Positions 7,667 to 16,962 of a stretch of DNA of 52,686 nucleotides are shown in pieces. Both the position numbers and the translations under genes were made by a program. The first letter of the stretch is position 1. Each line of letters begins with the position of its first letter. The stretch is from SGZJ01 sp949372955 (GTDB lineage: Bacteria; Bacteroidota; Bacteroidia; Flavobacteriales; Flavobacteriaceae). The stretch spans positions 1 to 52,686 of the forward strand of contig CASIAX010000025.1 in the NCBI GenBank assembly GCA_949372955.1, given 5' to 3'. The notes beneath the pieces were generated by a model. That model made no database searches, had not been told where the DNA came from, and saw only the letters and a program-made list of their open reading frames with translations.

Positions 7667-9466
7667 TTAAATGCTTTTATTTCTTTTTCTTTCAACCTCT
7701 TTTAATAGAACTTTTCTTAGTCTAAGGCTGTTAGGAGTTACTTCAACATACTCATCCTTCTGTATATATTCTAAAGCTTCTTCTAATGAAAATTTTATAG
7801 CAGGAACAATTTTTGCCTTATCATCAGCTCCTGAAGACCTAACATTACTCATTTTCTTAGTCTTTGTGATATTTATAACCATATCGTCTCCTCTAGAATT
7901 TTCACCAATAACTTGTCCTTCATAGATTTCTTCACCTGGATTAACAAAAAACTTACCTCTATCTTGTAATTTATCAATTGAATAAGGAATAGCTTTACCT
8001 TTTTCCATAGAAACTAATGACCCGTTTTGTCTTTCTGGAATACCTCCTTTAACTGGCTTGTATTCCTTAAATCTGTGTGTCATAATAGCTTCTCCAGCAG
8101 TTGCAGTAAGCAACTGATTTCTTAGGCCTATAATACCCCTAGACGGAATAAGAAATTCACATATCATTCTTTGTCCTTTAGAAACCATACTTAGCATTTC
8201 TCCTTTTCTAAGAGAAACCATTTCTACTGCTCTTCCTGAAACTGTTTCTGGCAGATCAATTGTCATTTCTTCAAAAGGTTCACATTTTTTACCATCAATA
8301 GTTTTTATAATTACTTGAGGCTGACCAATTTGTAGCTCGTAACCTTCTCTTCTCATTGTTTCAATTAAGACTGATAAGTGTAAAACACCTCTACCGAAAA
8401 CCATAAATTTATCAGCACTATCAGTTTCACTTAACCTAAGGGCTAGGTTTTTTTCAAGCTCTTTATATAGTCTATCTTTAATATGTCTTGAAGTTACAAA
8501 TTTTCCGTCTTTTCCAAAAAATGGAGAATCATTAATAGTAAATAACATACTCATCGTTGGTTCATCTATAGAAATAGTCTTGAGTGACTCTGGGTTTTCA
8601 ATATCAGCGATAGTATCCCCAATTTCGAAATTATCTAAACCTACTATGGCACATATATCTCCAGGTTGAACCTCATCAACTTTAATCCTACCTAAACCTT
8701 CAAAAACATGTAATTCTTTAATTTTAGATTTAACTATAGATTTATCTCTTTTAACTAAAGAAACATTCATTCCAGTAGATAATTTACCTCTTTGTAATCT
8801 TCCAATTGCAATTCTTCCAGTGAAGGAAGAGTAATCTAATGATGTAATTAACATTTGCAAAGTCCCTTCTTTAATTGTTGGAAAAGGAACATGATCGATA
8901 ACCATATCAAGTAATGGCTCAATATTTTCTGTTACATTTTTCCAGTCGTCACTCATCCAGTTTTCTTTAGCAGAGCCGTAGACAGTTGGAAAATCCAGTT
9001 GCCATTCTTCAGCACCTAACTCAAACATTAAATCAAATACAGATTCATGAACTTCTTCCGGAGTACAGTTCTCTTTATCAACTTTGTTTATAACCACACA
9101 TGGTTTTAAACCTAAGTCTAAAGCCTTTTGTAAAACAAATCTAGTTTGTGGCATAGGGCCTTCAAAAGCATCAACTAAAAGTAGAACACCATCAGCCATG
9201 TTTAAAACCCTTTCTACCTCGCCACCAAAATCAGCGTGACCAGGTGTATCAATAATATTAATTTTGGTATCCTTATAAACTACAGATACATTTTTGGAAG
9301 TAATTGTAATTCCTCTTTCTCTCTCTAAGTCATTGTTATCTAAAATCAAATCACCCTTATTTTCATTCTCTCTAAACAACTCACAATGAAACATAATTTT
9401 ATCCACCAAAGTTGTTTTACCGTGATCTACATGGGCAATAATTGCAATATTTTTTGTTTTAGACAT
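7667..9466 (-). CDS. typA: GTP-binding protein TypA/BipA
   Basis: A 599-residue translational GTPase of the expected length. G1 is AHVDHGKTT (11-19), the switch II segment is DTPGHADF and G4 is NKVD. The BipA/EF-G-like domains follow, with conserved EPTMSM, GRGVLHLSVLIETMRREGYE and a C-terminal segment ending in LRKVLL. TypA binds 70S ribosomes or 50S precursors and supports ribosome assembly at low temperature. Read on its own strand, a -7 element TACATTTG lies 22 bases upstream of the ATG. It is transcribed alone, divergently from kdsA. Confidence 0.97.
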   Translation of the reverse strand: MSKTKNIAIIAHVDHGKTTLVDKIMFHCELFRENENKGDLILDNNDLERERGITITSKNVSVVYKDTKINIIDTPGHADFGGEVERVLNMADGVLLLVDAFEGPMPQTRFVLQKALDLGLKPCVVINKVDKENCTPEEVHESVFDLMFELGAEEWQLDFPTVYGSAKENWMSDDWKNVTENIEPLLDMVIDHVPFPTIKEGTLQMLITSLDYSSFTGRIAIGRLQRGKLSTGMNVSLVKRDKSIVKSKIKELHVFEGLGRIKVDEVQPGDICAIVGLDNFEIGDTIADIENPESLKTISIDEPTMSMLFTINDSPFFGKDGKFVTSRHIKDRLYKELEKNLALRLSETDSADKFMVFGRGVLHLSVLIETMRREGYELQIGQPQVIIKTIDGKKCEPFEEMTIDLPETVSGRAVEMVSLRKGEMLSMVSKGQRMICEFLIPSRGIIGLRNQLLTATAGEAIMTHRFKEYKPVKGGIPERQNGSLVSMEKGKAIPYSIDKLQDRGKFFVNPGEEIYEGQVIGENSRGDDMVINITKTKKMSNVRSSGADDKAKIVPAIKFSLEEALEYIQKDEYVEVTPNSLRLRKVLLKEVERKRNKSI

Positions 9467-9487
9467 GACTAAATATTAAAATTTGTG

Positions 9488-9495
9488 CAAATGTA
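9488..9495 (-). promoter_or_regulatory. -7 element of the typA promoter
   Basis: TACATTTG on the minus strand matches TAnnTTTG, 22 bases before the typA ATG. No clear -33 TTG was seen at the usual distance. Confidence 0.5.
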
Positions 9496-9554
9496 AGCTA
9501 TATTATTATCATAAGAAGAATTAAATAATATTTATACAGATATTAAAAAAGCAG

Positions 9555-9562
9555 TAACTTTG
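9555..9562 (+). promoter_or_regulatory. -7 element of the kdsA promoter
   Basis: TAACTTTG followed by C is a full TAnnTTTG match, 24 bases before the kdsA ATG at 9586. Confidence 0.6.
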
Positions 9563-9585
9563 CTTAAATAAATTTTTCAATACAC

Positions 9586-10395
9586 ATGAATATTCCCAAA
9601 CTTAAATACTTAGAATCAAACAACTTTGTTCTTATTGCTGGTCCTTGCGCTATTGAAGGTGAGGAAATGGCATTTAAAATTGCAGAAAGAATTTTAAATA
9701 TCTCTAACAAGTACAATGTTCCATTTATTTTTAAGGGAAGCTTCAAAAAAGCAAATAGAAGTCGATTGGATAGTTTTACAGGAATTGGAGATATTAAAGC
9801 TTTAGAGATATTAAAAAAGGTTTCTACACACTTTGATATTCCTACAATTACTGATATACATGAGGCAAAAGATGCAGAGTTAGCTGCAAAATATGTAGAT
9901 GTATTGCAGATACCAGCTTTTTTAGTAAGGCAAACGGATCTAGTAGTAGCAGCTGCAAAAACTGGAAAAACAGTAAACCTTAAAAAAGGACAATTTATGA
10001 GTCCCGAAAGCATGAAGTATGCGGTTCAAAAAGTAAAAGACTCTAATAACAATAATGTGCTAATTACTGACAGGGGAACTATGTTTGGTTACCACGATAT
10101 GGTAGTTGATTTTAGAGGTATACCTACAATGAAATCTATCGCACCTACAATATTAGATGTAACTCATTCTCTTCAAAAGCCAAATCAAACAAGTGGAGTT
10201 ACCGGTGGAGTTCCTGAAATGATAGAAACGATTGCTAGAGCTGGAGTTGTAAATAATATTGATGGTTTATTTATTGAGACACATTTTGATCCAAAAAATG
10301 CAAAAAGTGATGGTGCTAATATGTTAGATCTAGAACTATTAGAAGGATTGATTTCTAATTTAGTAGATATTAGAAAAACAATAAATAATTTTTAA
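9586..10395 (+). CDS. kdsA: 3-deoxy-8-phosphooctulonate synthase (KDO-8-P synthase)
   Basis: A 269-residue class I DAHP/KDO8P synthase. Key segments are IAGPCAIEGEEMAFKIAE near the N-terminus, FKGSFKKANRSR, then ITDIHE, KKGQFMSPESM, TDRGTMFGYHDMVVD and a C-terminal ETHFDPKNAKSDGANML. It condenses phosphoenolpyruvate with arabinose-5-phosphate to make KDO-8-phosphate for lipid A-core, in the cytoplasm. It has its own promoter, is divergent from typA, and its stop overlaps the stop of the convergent DinB-like gene. Confidence 0.97.
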   Translation: MNIPKLKYLESNNFVLIAGPCAIEGEEMAFKIAERILNISNKYNVPFIFKGSFKKANRSRLDSFTGIGDIKALEILKKVSTHFDIPTITDIHEAKDAELAAKYVDVLQIPAFLVRQTDLVVAAAKTGKTVNLKKGQFMSPESMKYAVQKVKDSNNNNVLITDRGTMFGYHDMVVDFRGIPTMKSIAPTILDVTHSLQKPNQTSGVTGGVPEMIETIARAGVVNNIDGLFIETHFDPKNAKSDGANMLDLELLEGLISNLVDIRKTINNF

Positions 10396-10967
10396 TCATT
10401 TACTTTACCAGTAAAAACAGAGATTTTTGAATTAATTGGATTTCCACTAGCTCTTCTAAAAGCTACAACTTGACCAGAGTGCCATACCGCATCCTGTATT
10501 GGACCATTGATAAGATTCCATAAAGGAAATTCACTTCTATTACCACCTCTATTAAATATTATTTTCAGATTTGATAAGTCTTTAGATTTAGAGACGATTT
10601 CTGATGATCGCTTAATATTTGATAAAGTGTTTTCCCTTAGAGACTTATAGTCTAGATCAGTATTACTTTTTGATTCATTTGGTTTATTTAATACTGCATT
10701 CAAAATCATCAAAGACAAAGAATGTATATGTCTTATCGTTTCCATTGTAGATCTAGAATCCTTAGATATTTTAAAATCTAAATCCGTCTTTGTCAATCCT
10801 TCACTGGCCCAATAATATCTAAAACCTAGGCCATCTATCATTCTGGACATTATATTTTCTGAAGAATAGGTGTCAGGGTATTCTGAAATTTGATAATAAG
10901 GAATTTCCATTTTTGATTGTGAAAAAGTTAATTGAGTAAATATTAAAAGTAATAATAATTTTTTCAT
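10392..10967 (-). CDS. Exported DinB-like helical protein
   Basis: A 191-residue protein with a signal peptide ending TFSQ (about residue 17). The mature part resembles DinB/YfiT-type four-helix proteins: a His in the ETIRHIHSLSLMILNAVLNK helix and another in DAVWHSGQVVAFRR, the spacing of a metal-binding DinB fold. DinB relatives are usually cytoplasmic, so an exported one is less common. It is the last gene of the minus-strand run that starts with the ABC ATPase at 15773, 13 bases after the M28 peptidase gene. Function is unknown. Confidence 0.7.
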   Translation of the reverse strand: MKKLLLLLIFTQLTFSQSKMEIPYYQISEYPDTYSSENIMSRMIDGLGFRYYWASEGLTKTDLDFKISKDSRSTMETIRHIHSLSLMILNAVLNKPNESKSNTDLDYKSLRENTLSNIKRSSEIVSKSKDLSNLKIIFNRGGNRSEFPLWNLINGPIQDAVWHSGQVVAFRRASGNPINSKISVFTGKVND

Positions 10968-10980
10968 AAATATCTAAAGT

Positions 10981-12357
10981 TTATTTCTTGATACCATACT
11001 TATCAATCAAATATACTAGTGAGGTCATAGTAGCTGCACCTAATTCAAGTTCTCTTTTATTAACCGCATCAAATGTGTCATTTGGAGCATGATGATAATC
11101 AAAATATCTTTGAGAGTCAGGCTTAAGTCCTGACAAAACATTTGTTTTAGTTTTTAGTGGCCCAATGTCTGCACCACTACCTCCTAATTCAAAAAAATGT
11201 ATTAAATAAGGTTTAAATAAATTCTTCCAAGACAATATTTGATCAAAATTTGATTGATTGCAATCAAAATAAAATCCTCTAGGTGTAAATCCACCCGCAT
11301 CACTTTCTAGGGCAAAAATATGATTTTCACTTTTTTGAGCTGCTATTTCTGCATACTTATTACCACCTCTTAAACCATTTTCTTCATTCATAAACAAAAC
11401 AACTCTAATAGATCTCTTGGGTTTAATTCCTGTATTTTTTAATAGTCTTAAGACTTCCATTGACTGAACACATCCAGCTCCATCATCGTGGGCGCCATCA
11501 CCAAGATCCCAAGAATCTAAATGACCCCCAACTACAATATATTCATTTGGAAATTCACTTCCGGTTATTTCTCCAATGACATTGTGAGATAAAACATCCT
11601 TTAATTGCTTGCAATTTTGCTTGAAGAAAAACTGGATATTATTATCAAGCTTAACCATACTACTTAGTAAGTCTGCATGTTTTGTACTAATTGCTGCTGA
11701 TGGTATTCTATCCTCCGGATTTATATCACCATAAGTCATAGAGCCTGTATGAGGTAGATCGTCTATTCTAAGATTCATGGATCTAACTATTACAGCTGCA
11801 GCTCCATATTTGCTAGCTTCCATTGCCCCTGAATATCTTTGATCAACACATCCTCCATAGGATTCAAATGTGTTAATTAAAGAACTATTCATTGGTCTAT
11901 TAAAAAAAACAATTTTGCCTTGAATATTATCCTTACCTAATTTCTCTAAGTCTTCAACTCCAGATACTTCAATAATTTTAGCTTTAATTCCTGTAGATGG
12001 TGTAGAAATAGAACCTCCTAAAGCACAGATGTTTACTTTGATAGTATTACCAGGACTAGTTTCTATATAAGCAAATTCAGGAATCCCTCTTACCCATTTT
12101 GGAACCATAACAGGTTGTAACCAAACTTTATCTAATCCAAGAGTTTCTAGTTCTTCTTTTGTCCATATTACTGCCTTCTCAGCTCCTAAAGACCCAGAAA
12201 GTCTACTACCGATATTGTTTGACAAATGATCTAACCAATTATAACTTTGACCATCAGTTAGTGAATTCGAATAAATATCAGAAATTACTTTCTCATCAGT
12301 TTGTGAAAAAATAAAAAAGGGAATGATAAATAAAATGTATTGCACGAATTTTTTCAT
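10981..12357 (-). CDS. Secreted M28-family metallopeptidase
   Basis: A 458-residue protein with signal peptide (cleavage after FIFSQ, about residue 19), a protease-associated-like domain around 110-220, and an M28 di-zinc peptidase domain. The family ligands are visible: His279 in VGGHLDSWD, Asp291 in AHDDGAG, catalytic Glu325 and ligand Glu326 in MNEEN, Asp353 in ESDAGG, and a C-terminal His in DYHHAPND. It is an aminopeptidase or carboxypeptidase of the Q-type family acting in the periplasm or outside the cell. It sits 9 bases downstream of the response-regulator gene, implying co-transcription. Confidence 0.92.
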   Translation of the reverse strand: MKKFVQYILFIIPFFIFSQTDEKVISDIYSNSLTDGQSYNWLDHLSNNIGSRLSGSLGAEKAVIWTKEELETLGLDKVWLQPVMVPKWVRGIPEFAYIETSPGNTIKVNICALGGSISTPSTGIKAKIIEVSGVEDLEKLGKDNIQGKIVFFNRPMNSSLINTFESYGGCVDQRYSGAMEASKYGAAAVIVRSMNLRIDDLPHTGSMTYGDINPEDRIPSAAISTKHADLLSSMVKLDNNIQFFFKQNCKQLKDVLSHNVIGEITGSEFPNEYIVVGGHLDSWDLGDGAHDDGAGCVQSMEVLRLLKNTGIKPKRSIRVVLFMNEENGLRGGNKYAEIAAQKSENHIFALESDAGGFTPRGFYFDCNQSNFDQILSWKNLFKPYLIHFFELGGSGADIGPLKTKTNVLSGLKPDSQRYFDYHHAPNDTFDAVNKRELELGAATMTSLVYLIDKYGIKK

Positions 12358-12366
12358 AATAATTAA

Positions 12367-13533
12367 TTATTTATTCGAATATTCTTTGATATTATTTTCA
12401 GTAATTTCTGTTTCATCACCTAATATAATTAATCTCTCTACAACATTTCTAAGACCTCTAATATTACCAGACCAATCATAAGATTTTAATAAATTTATAG
12501 CATCTTTAGTGAATGGCTTATTGGTTATCCCTTGAGATTTAGATATTTTTTCAGAAAAATAGTCAACTAATAAAGGGATATCCTCAACTCTGCTATTTAA
12601 AGAAGGTACTTTAATTAAAATTACTGCAAGACGATGATATAGATCTTCTCTAAAATTACCTTTAACTATTTGTTCTTTTAGATTTTTATTAGTAGCAGCA
12701 ACAACACGTACATTAATCTTTATATCTTTTTGAGCTCCTACTTTTTGAATAGAATTGGATTCAAGTGCTCTTAATACTTTGGCTTGAGCTGATAAACTCA
12801 TATCTCCAATCTCATCTAAAAATATTGTTCCATTATTAGCTGCTTCAAACTTTCCGATTTTATCTTTATTCGCCCCAGTAAAGGATCCCTTTTGGTGTCC
12901 AAACAATTCGCTTTCGATAAGTTCATTTGGAATTGCTGCACAATTAACCTCAATTAATGGAAAAGAAGATCTTTTACTTTTTTGATGTAACCAATGAGCT
13001 ACTAGTTCTTTTCCAGATCCATTAGGACCAGTTATTAAAACTCTAGCATCTGTTGGTGCTACTTTATCAATAAGAGATTTTACCTGGTTTATACCATCAC
13101 TTTGACCAATCATTTCATAGGAAATGTTGATTTGTTTTCTTAATCGGATGTTCTCAATTATTAATTTCTTATTATCCAAAGCATTTCTTACAGCAGTAAG
13201 TAATCTATTTAAGTCTGGGGGTTTAGATATATAATCAAATGCTCCTAATCTCATAGTCTCTACGGCAGTTTCCAAATCTCCATGCCCTGAAATCATTATA
13301 ATTGGAGTTTCTGGCTTTATTCTTTTTGCATACTCTAAAACTTCAATACCATCCATTTTAGGCATTTTAATATCACATAAAACTAAATCTACATCATTGT
13401 TTTTTATATGGTCCACAGCAGATAATCCATCGTGAGCTTCAGAAATAATAAAATCGTTATTTTCTTCGTGAAGAATTTTAGTCAAAACTCTTCGAATTGC
13501 TATTTCATCCTCTACAATTAATATTTTAGACAT
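12367..13533 (-). CDS. Sigma54-type response regulator without a DNA-binding domain
   Basis: A 388-residue NtrC-type protein. The receiver domain (1-120) has acidic pocket VEDE and phospho-acceptor Asp54 in LCDIKMP. The AAA+ sigma54-activator domain (about 140-370) has Walker A GPNGSGKE (169-176), the loop GSFTGA (216-221, Ser in place of the usual Ala) and Walker B IFLDEIGD (237-244). The protein ends soon after the WSGNIRGLRNVVERL segment, with no Fis-type helix-turn-helix. It could activate sigma54 holoenzyme from solution or be recruited by a partner. No histidine kinase gene is adjacent. It is 3 bases downstream of the ABC permease gene and precedes the M28 gene. Confidence 0.9.
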   Translation of the reverse strand: MSKILIVEDEIAIRRVLTKILHEENNDFIISEAHDGLSAVDHIKNNDVDLVLCDIKMPKMDGIEVLEYAKRIKPETPIIMISGHGDLETAVETMRLGAFDYISKPPDLNRLLTAVRNALDNKKLIIENIRLRKQINISYEMIGQSDGINQVKSLIDKVAPTDARVLITGPNGSGKELVAHWLHQKSKRSSFPLIEVNCAAIPNELIESELFGHQKGSFTGANKDKIGKFEAANNGTIFLDEIGDMSLSAQAKVLRALESNSIQKVGAQKDIKINVRVVAATNKNLKEQIVKGNFREDLYHRLAVILIKVPSLNSRVEDIPLLVDYFSEKISKSQGITNKPFTKDAINLLKSYDWSGNIRGLRNVVERLIILGDETEITENNIKEYSNK

Positions 13534-13536
13534 AGA

Positions 13537-14844
13537 TTAATATTTTAACCATTTATAAAGGTCTTTATAGCTAGGCTTTTGACCATACATTAAAATTCCT
13601 ACTCTATAAATTTTAGCTGCAAACCAGACTGTACCAAAGAAAGTAGCTATTAATATAGCTAATGAAATAATTTGTTCATAGATAGGAACTCCATATGGAA
13701 TTCTCATCATCATAACTATTGGAGAGGTAAATGGAATGTGTGAAAAAATAGTTGGAATAGTTCCAGATGGATCTTCAGCAACAGTGAAAATTCCTACATA
13801 AAGTCCAATTATTAATGGCATACTAAGTGGTAACATAAATTGATTCGCATCGGTTTCACTATCCACAGCTGCTCCAACAGCTGCAAATAAAGATCCGTAA
13901 AGGAATAAGCCTGAAATAAAGAAAAACACGAATGCAATCAAAATATTTAAAAGGGGTAGATTAAATAAAGCAGAGAAGAAAATTTGAATTCCAGAATTAA
14001 CTTGAGCATCACTCACATCTAAAGAATTAATCTCCGAGGTAGATACCCCAAAAATAGATGAAACTAAAGTTGAAATAACTAATGTTAGAGCTATCCAAAT
14101 AAATATCTGAGTAAAAGCTACCAAAGATGTACCTATAATCTTTCCCATCATTAATTGCGTAGGCTTAACCGAAGAAATGATAATTTCAACAATTCTACTT
14201 GTTTTTTCTTCTAAAACACTTCGAAGGATCATACTACCATATATAAAAACAAACATGTATAATAACATGCCCAAGAGAAATCCAAAGGCCATTTTTAATA
14301 ATCCATCTATTTTTGTTGATTCTTCCCCCTCAAAACTTACTTGAACTAGATCAATATAAATTTTAGATTCTTTAATTGTATTTAAATCTAACCCTAAACT
14401 AGTATAATTTAAATCAGTTAAAATTTTCTCTAATTTACTTTCAATGCTATCAATAAGTGTTAAAGATGGAGAATCTTCAGAAATAAGTTTAATAGACTTT
14501 GATAAATCAACGTAATTAATATTTTTAGTATCCGTAACGTATGGGATAAATATTAATGCATCATCGTTTCTTTCTTGTGAAATCAGTTTCGCTTCATCCT
14601 CGTCTAAATCATCTAGAAAAGAAAACTTAACTGTATCGGAACTTAATAATGAATTTTCAAAAATGCCTGAATTATCTACAACAGTTATATTTTTAATACT
14701 ATCACTATTAATATTTGTTAAAAACGAAATAAATAAACCTAAACCAACTATTAAAAATGGAATTGATAAGGTAAGTATAATAAACTTCTTGTTTTTTACT
14801 TGAGTCAAGTACTCTCGTTCGATAATTAATCTAGTATGGTTCAT
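13537..14844 (-). CDS. ABC-2 type exporter permease (NatB-like)
   Basis: A 435-residue membrane protein with one N-terminal transmembrane segment, a large extracytoplasmic region (about 40-180) and five or six C-terminal membrane segments. This is the ABC-2/DUF3526-like layout of NatB-type permeases. The cytoplasmic motif EEKTSRIVEIIISSVKPTQL is characteristic. It pairs with the ATPase gene upstream, whose stop overlaps this start by one base. NatAB systems export sodium, drugs or peptides; the substrate here is unknown. Confidence 0.9.
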   Translation of the reverse strand: MNHTRLIIEREYLTQVKNKKFIILTLSIPFLIVGLGLFISFLTNINSDSIKNITVVDNSGIFENSLLSSDTVKFSFLDDLDEDEAKLISQERNDDALIFIPYVTDTKNINYVDLSKSIKLISEDSPSLTLIDSIESKLEKILTDLNYTSLGLDLNTIKESKIYIDLVQVSFEGEESTKIDGLLKMAFGFLLGMLLYMFVFIYGSMILRSVLEEKTSRIVEIIISSVKPTQLMMGKIIGTSLVAFTQIFIWIALTLVISTLVSSIFGVSTSEINSLDVSDAQVNSGIQIFFSALFNLPLLNILIAFVFFFISGLFLYGSLFAAVGAAVDSETDANQFMLPLSMPLIIGLYVGIFTVAEDPSGTIPTIFSHIPFTSPIVMMMRIPYGVPIYEQIISLAILIATFFGTVWFAAKIYRVGILMYGQKPSYKDLYKWLKY

Positions 14845-15773
14845 TATTTTTGATTATTTATAGTTTGAATAAAAATATCATTTGCACTTGGAACAACTTC
14901 CATAAAATGATTTACTTCTGCATTGGAACTAAGAAAATTCAGTAACTCATTGGAAGTTTGATTAGGTCCTAGGGATATGTTTAGTTTTAGTTCTTTTCCT
15001 AAAGATCTAAAGTTAGCATCGACAGACTTAAATTTTGAACTAATTAATTGCTTTAATCCGCTTTTGTCATTAGACACTAGCCCTACTTCAAAAGAGTTTG
15101 TTTTATATTGTCTTTTAATATCGTTAAGATTTCCATCTAAAACTTTATTAGACTTGTGTATCAGAGCAATATGGTCACATAATTCTTCTACAGACTCCAT
15201 TCTGTGGGTAGAAAAAATAACAGTTGACCCTTCGTCTCTTAATTGAAGAATTTCATCTTTAATTATATTAGCATTGATTGGATCAAACCCCGAAAATGGT
15301 TCATCGAAAATTAATAAACTAGGTTTGTGAAGCACGGTAACAATAAATTGTACTTTTTGGGCCATTCCTTTGGATAGTTCAATGATTTTTTTGTCCCACC
15401 ATTCTCCTATTTCAAATTTATCAAACCAATATTTAAGTTGTTTTTTAGCATCTACCCTACTCATGCCTTTTAATTGAGCTAAGTAAAGAGCCTGTTCACC
15501 TACTTTCATAGACTTATACAAACCTCTTTCTTCAGGCAAATAACCTATATTTTTAGTGTGTTTAGGGCTAAGAAGCTCCCCATTAAACATCACTTTTCCA
15601 GTATCTGGAATAGAAATTTGATTAATTATTCTAATGAGTGTTGTTTTACCGGCTCCATTTGGACCAAGAAGACCAAAAATACTTCCCTTAGGGATATCTA
15701 CAGACACATTGTTTAATGCCTTATAATCACCAAAGTGTTTAGATACAGAATCAATACTTAAAAAATTGTTCAT
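14844..15773 (-). CDS. ABC exporter ATPase (NatA-like)
   Basis: A 309-residue ABC ATPase with Walker A GPNGAGKT (37-44), signature LSKGMAQKV in place of LSGGQ, Walker B LLIFDEPFSGFDP and H-loop STHRM. The C-terminal 80 residues form the extra domain seen in NatA/DrrA-type ATPases. It is the first gene of a run with the permease, response regulator, M28 peptidase and DinB-like protein. It lies 84 bases downstream of dnaJ, so it may also be reached from the heat-shock promoter by read-through. Confidence 0.92.
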   Translation of the reverse strand: MNNFLSIDSVSKHFGDYKALNNVSVDIPKGSIFGLLGPNGAGKTTLIRIINQISIPDTGKVMFNGELLSPKHTKNIGYLPEERGLYKSMKVGEQALYLAQLKGMSRVDAKKQLKYWFDKFEIGEWWDKKIIELSKGMAQKVQFIVTVLHKPSLLIFDEPFSGFDPINANIIKDEILQLRDEGSTVIFSTHRMESVEELCDHIALIHKSNKVLDGNLNDIKRQYKTNSFEVGLVSNDKSGLKQLISSKFKSVDANFRSLGKELKLNISLGPNQTSNELLNFLSSNAEVNHFMEVVPSANDIFIQTINNQK

Positions 15774-15857
15774 AGAAATTATATAATTTTAGGAAGTAAA
15801 TATAATATTCTAAAATTAGCTAATCTCTTATTTTTAGATAAAAAACTCTGTAAAATA

Positions 15858-16961
15858 TTAAGCAAACATATCTTTTACCCTATCGAAAAAGGATTTATCA
15901 CTCTTTTCTGGTTTTGGAATAAAATGCTCATCATCCTTCATGGATTCAAAAAAGCTCTTTTGATTTTTGTTGAGTGTTTTAGGCGTCCATACGTTAACAT
16001 GAACTAACAAATCTCCCGATCCATATCCGTTTATACTTGGAATGCCTTTGTTTCTTAATCTTAAAATTTTACCTGACTGTAAGCCTGGTTCGATTTTAAT
16101 TCTAACCTTACCGCTTACCGTATCTATTTCTTTAGAGCCACCTAAAACTGCATCAGGTATGCTTACGTATAAATCATAATGAAGGTTATCTCCTTCTCGC
16201 TGTAGTTTTTCATGCTTAAGTTCTTCAATAACTACTAACAAATCTCCACAAATACCATTTCCTGGAGCATCATTTCCTTTAGAAGAAACTTTTAATTGCA
16301 TGCCATCAACAACTCCAGCTGGGATAGGAATTTGAACAGTTTCTTCCTTAACCATAAGCCCTTGACTATCGGATCCTTTTGGCCTATTACTTAATGTTTC
16401 TCCAGCACCTGCGCAACTATTACAGGGAGCGGATGTTTGCATTCTACCTAAGATAGTATTTGCTATTCTAGTTACTTGTCCTGAACCATTACAGGTTGAA
16501 CAGGTATTAAAAGTACTTCCAGGTGCCTTAACTTTTCTTTTTACCTTAATTTTCTTCTCTACTCCATTAGCAATTTCTTCCAGAGTAAGACTAACCCTAA
16601 CTCTTAGATTACTTCCTTTGACTACTCTTTGTCTAGATCCACCTCCGAAACCTCCGAAACCTCCACCAAAAACATCACCAAACTGGCTAAAGATGTCATC
16701 CATATTCATACCACCTCCACCAAATCCTGATCCACCATTTTGAAATGCTTGATGGCCATACTGGTCGTACTTAGCTTTTTTATCTGAACTACTAAGTATC
16801 TCATAAGCTTCAGCAGCTTTTTTAAATTTTTCTTCAGCAGCACTATTATCAGGATTTTTATCAGGATGGTATTTAATTGCCATCTTCCTGTATGCCTTTT
16901 TAATTTCAGATGCACTAGCGCTCTTACTAATGCCTAACGTTTCGTAGTAATCTTCTTTCAT
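15858..16961 (-). CDS. dnaJ: Chaperone DnaJ with two zinc motifs
   Basis: A 367-residue type I DnaJ: J domain with HPD at 32-34, a Gly/Phe-rich linker, then substrate-binding domains. Only two CxxCxGxG-type motifs are present (CSTCNGSG and CNSCAGAG) rather than the four of E. coli DnaJ, so only one zinc site can form. This reduced version is common in Flavobacteriia. It stimulates DnaK ATPase and delivers unfolded clients. It begins one base after the grpE stop, so the two are an operon. Confidence 0.96.
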   Translation of the reverse strand: MKEDYYETLGISKSASASEIKKAYRKMAIKYHPDKNPDNSAAEEKFKKAAEAYEILSSSDKKAKYDQYGHQAFQNGGSGFGGGGMNMDDIFSQFGDVFGGGFGGFGGGSRQRVVKGSNLRVRVSLTLEEIANGVEKKIKVKRKVKAPGSTFNTCSTCNGSGQVTRIANTILGRMQTSAPCNSCAGAGETLSNRPKGSDSQGLMVKEETVQIPIPAGVVDGMQLKVSSKGNDAPGNGICGDLLVVIEELKHEKLQREGDNLHYDLYVSIPDAVLGGSKEIDTVSGKVRIKIEPGLQSGKILRLRNKGIPSINGYGSGDLLVHVNVWTPKTLNKNQKSFFESMKDDEHFIPKPEKSDKSFFDRVKDMFA

Positions 16962-16962
16962 A

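Noticed and set aside
9564..10013. 149-codon open frame on the minus strand inside kdsA
   Set aside because: It is fully antisense to a highly conserved enzyme, has a Ser/Ala/Phe-rich translation and no promoter of its own.
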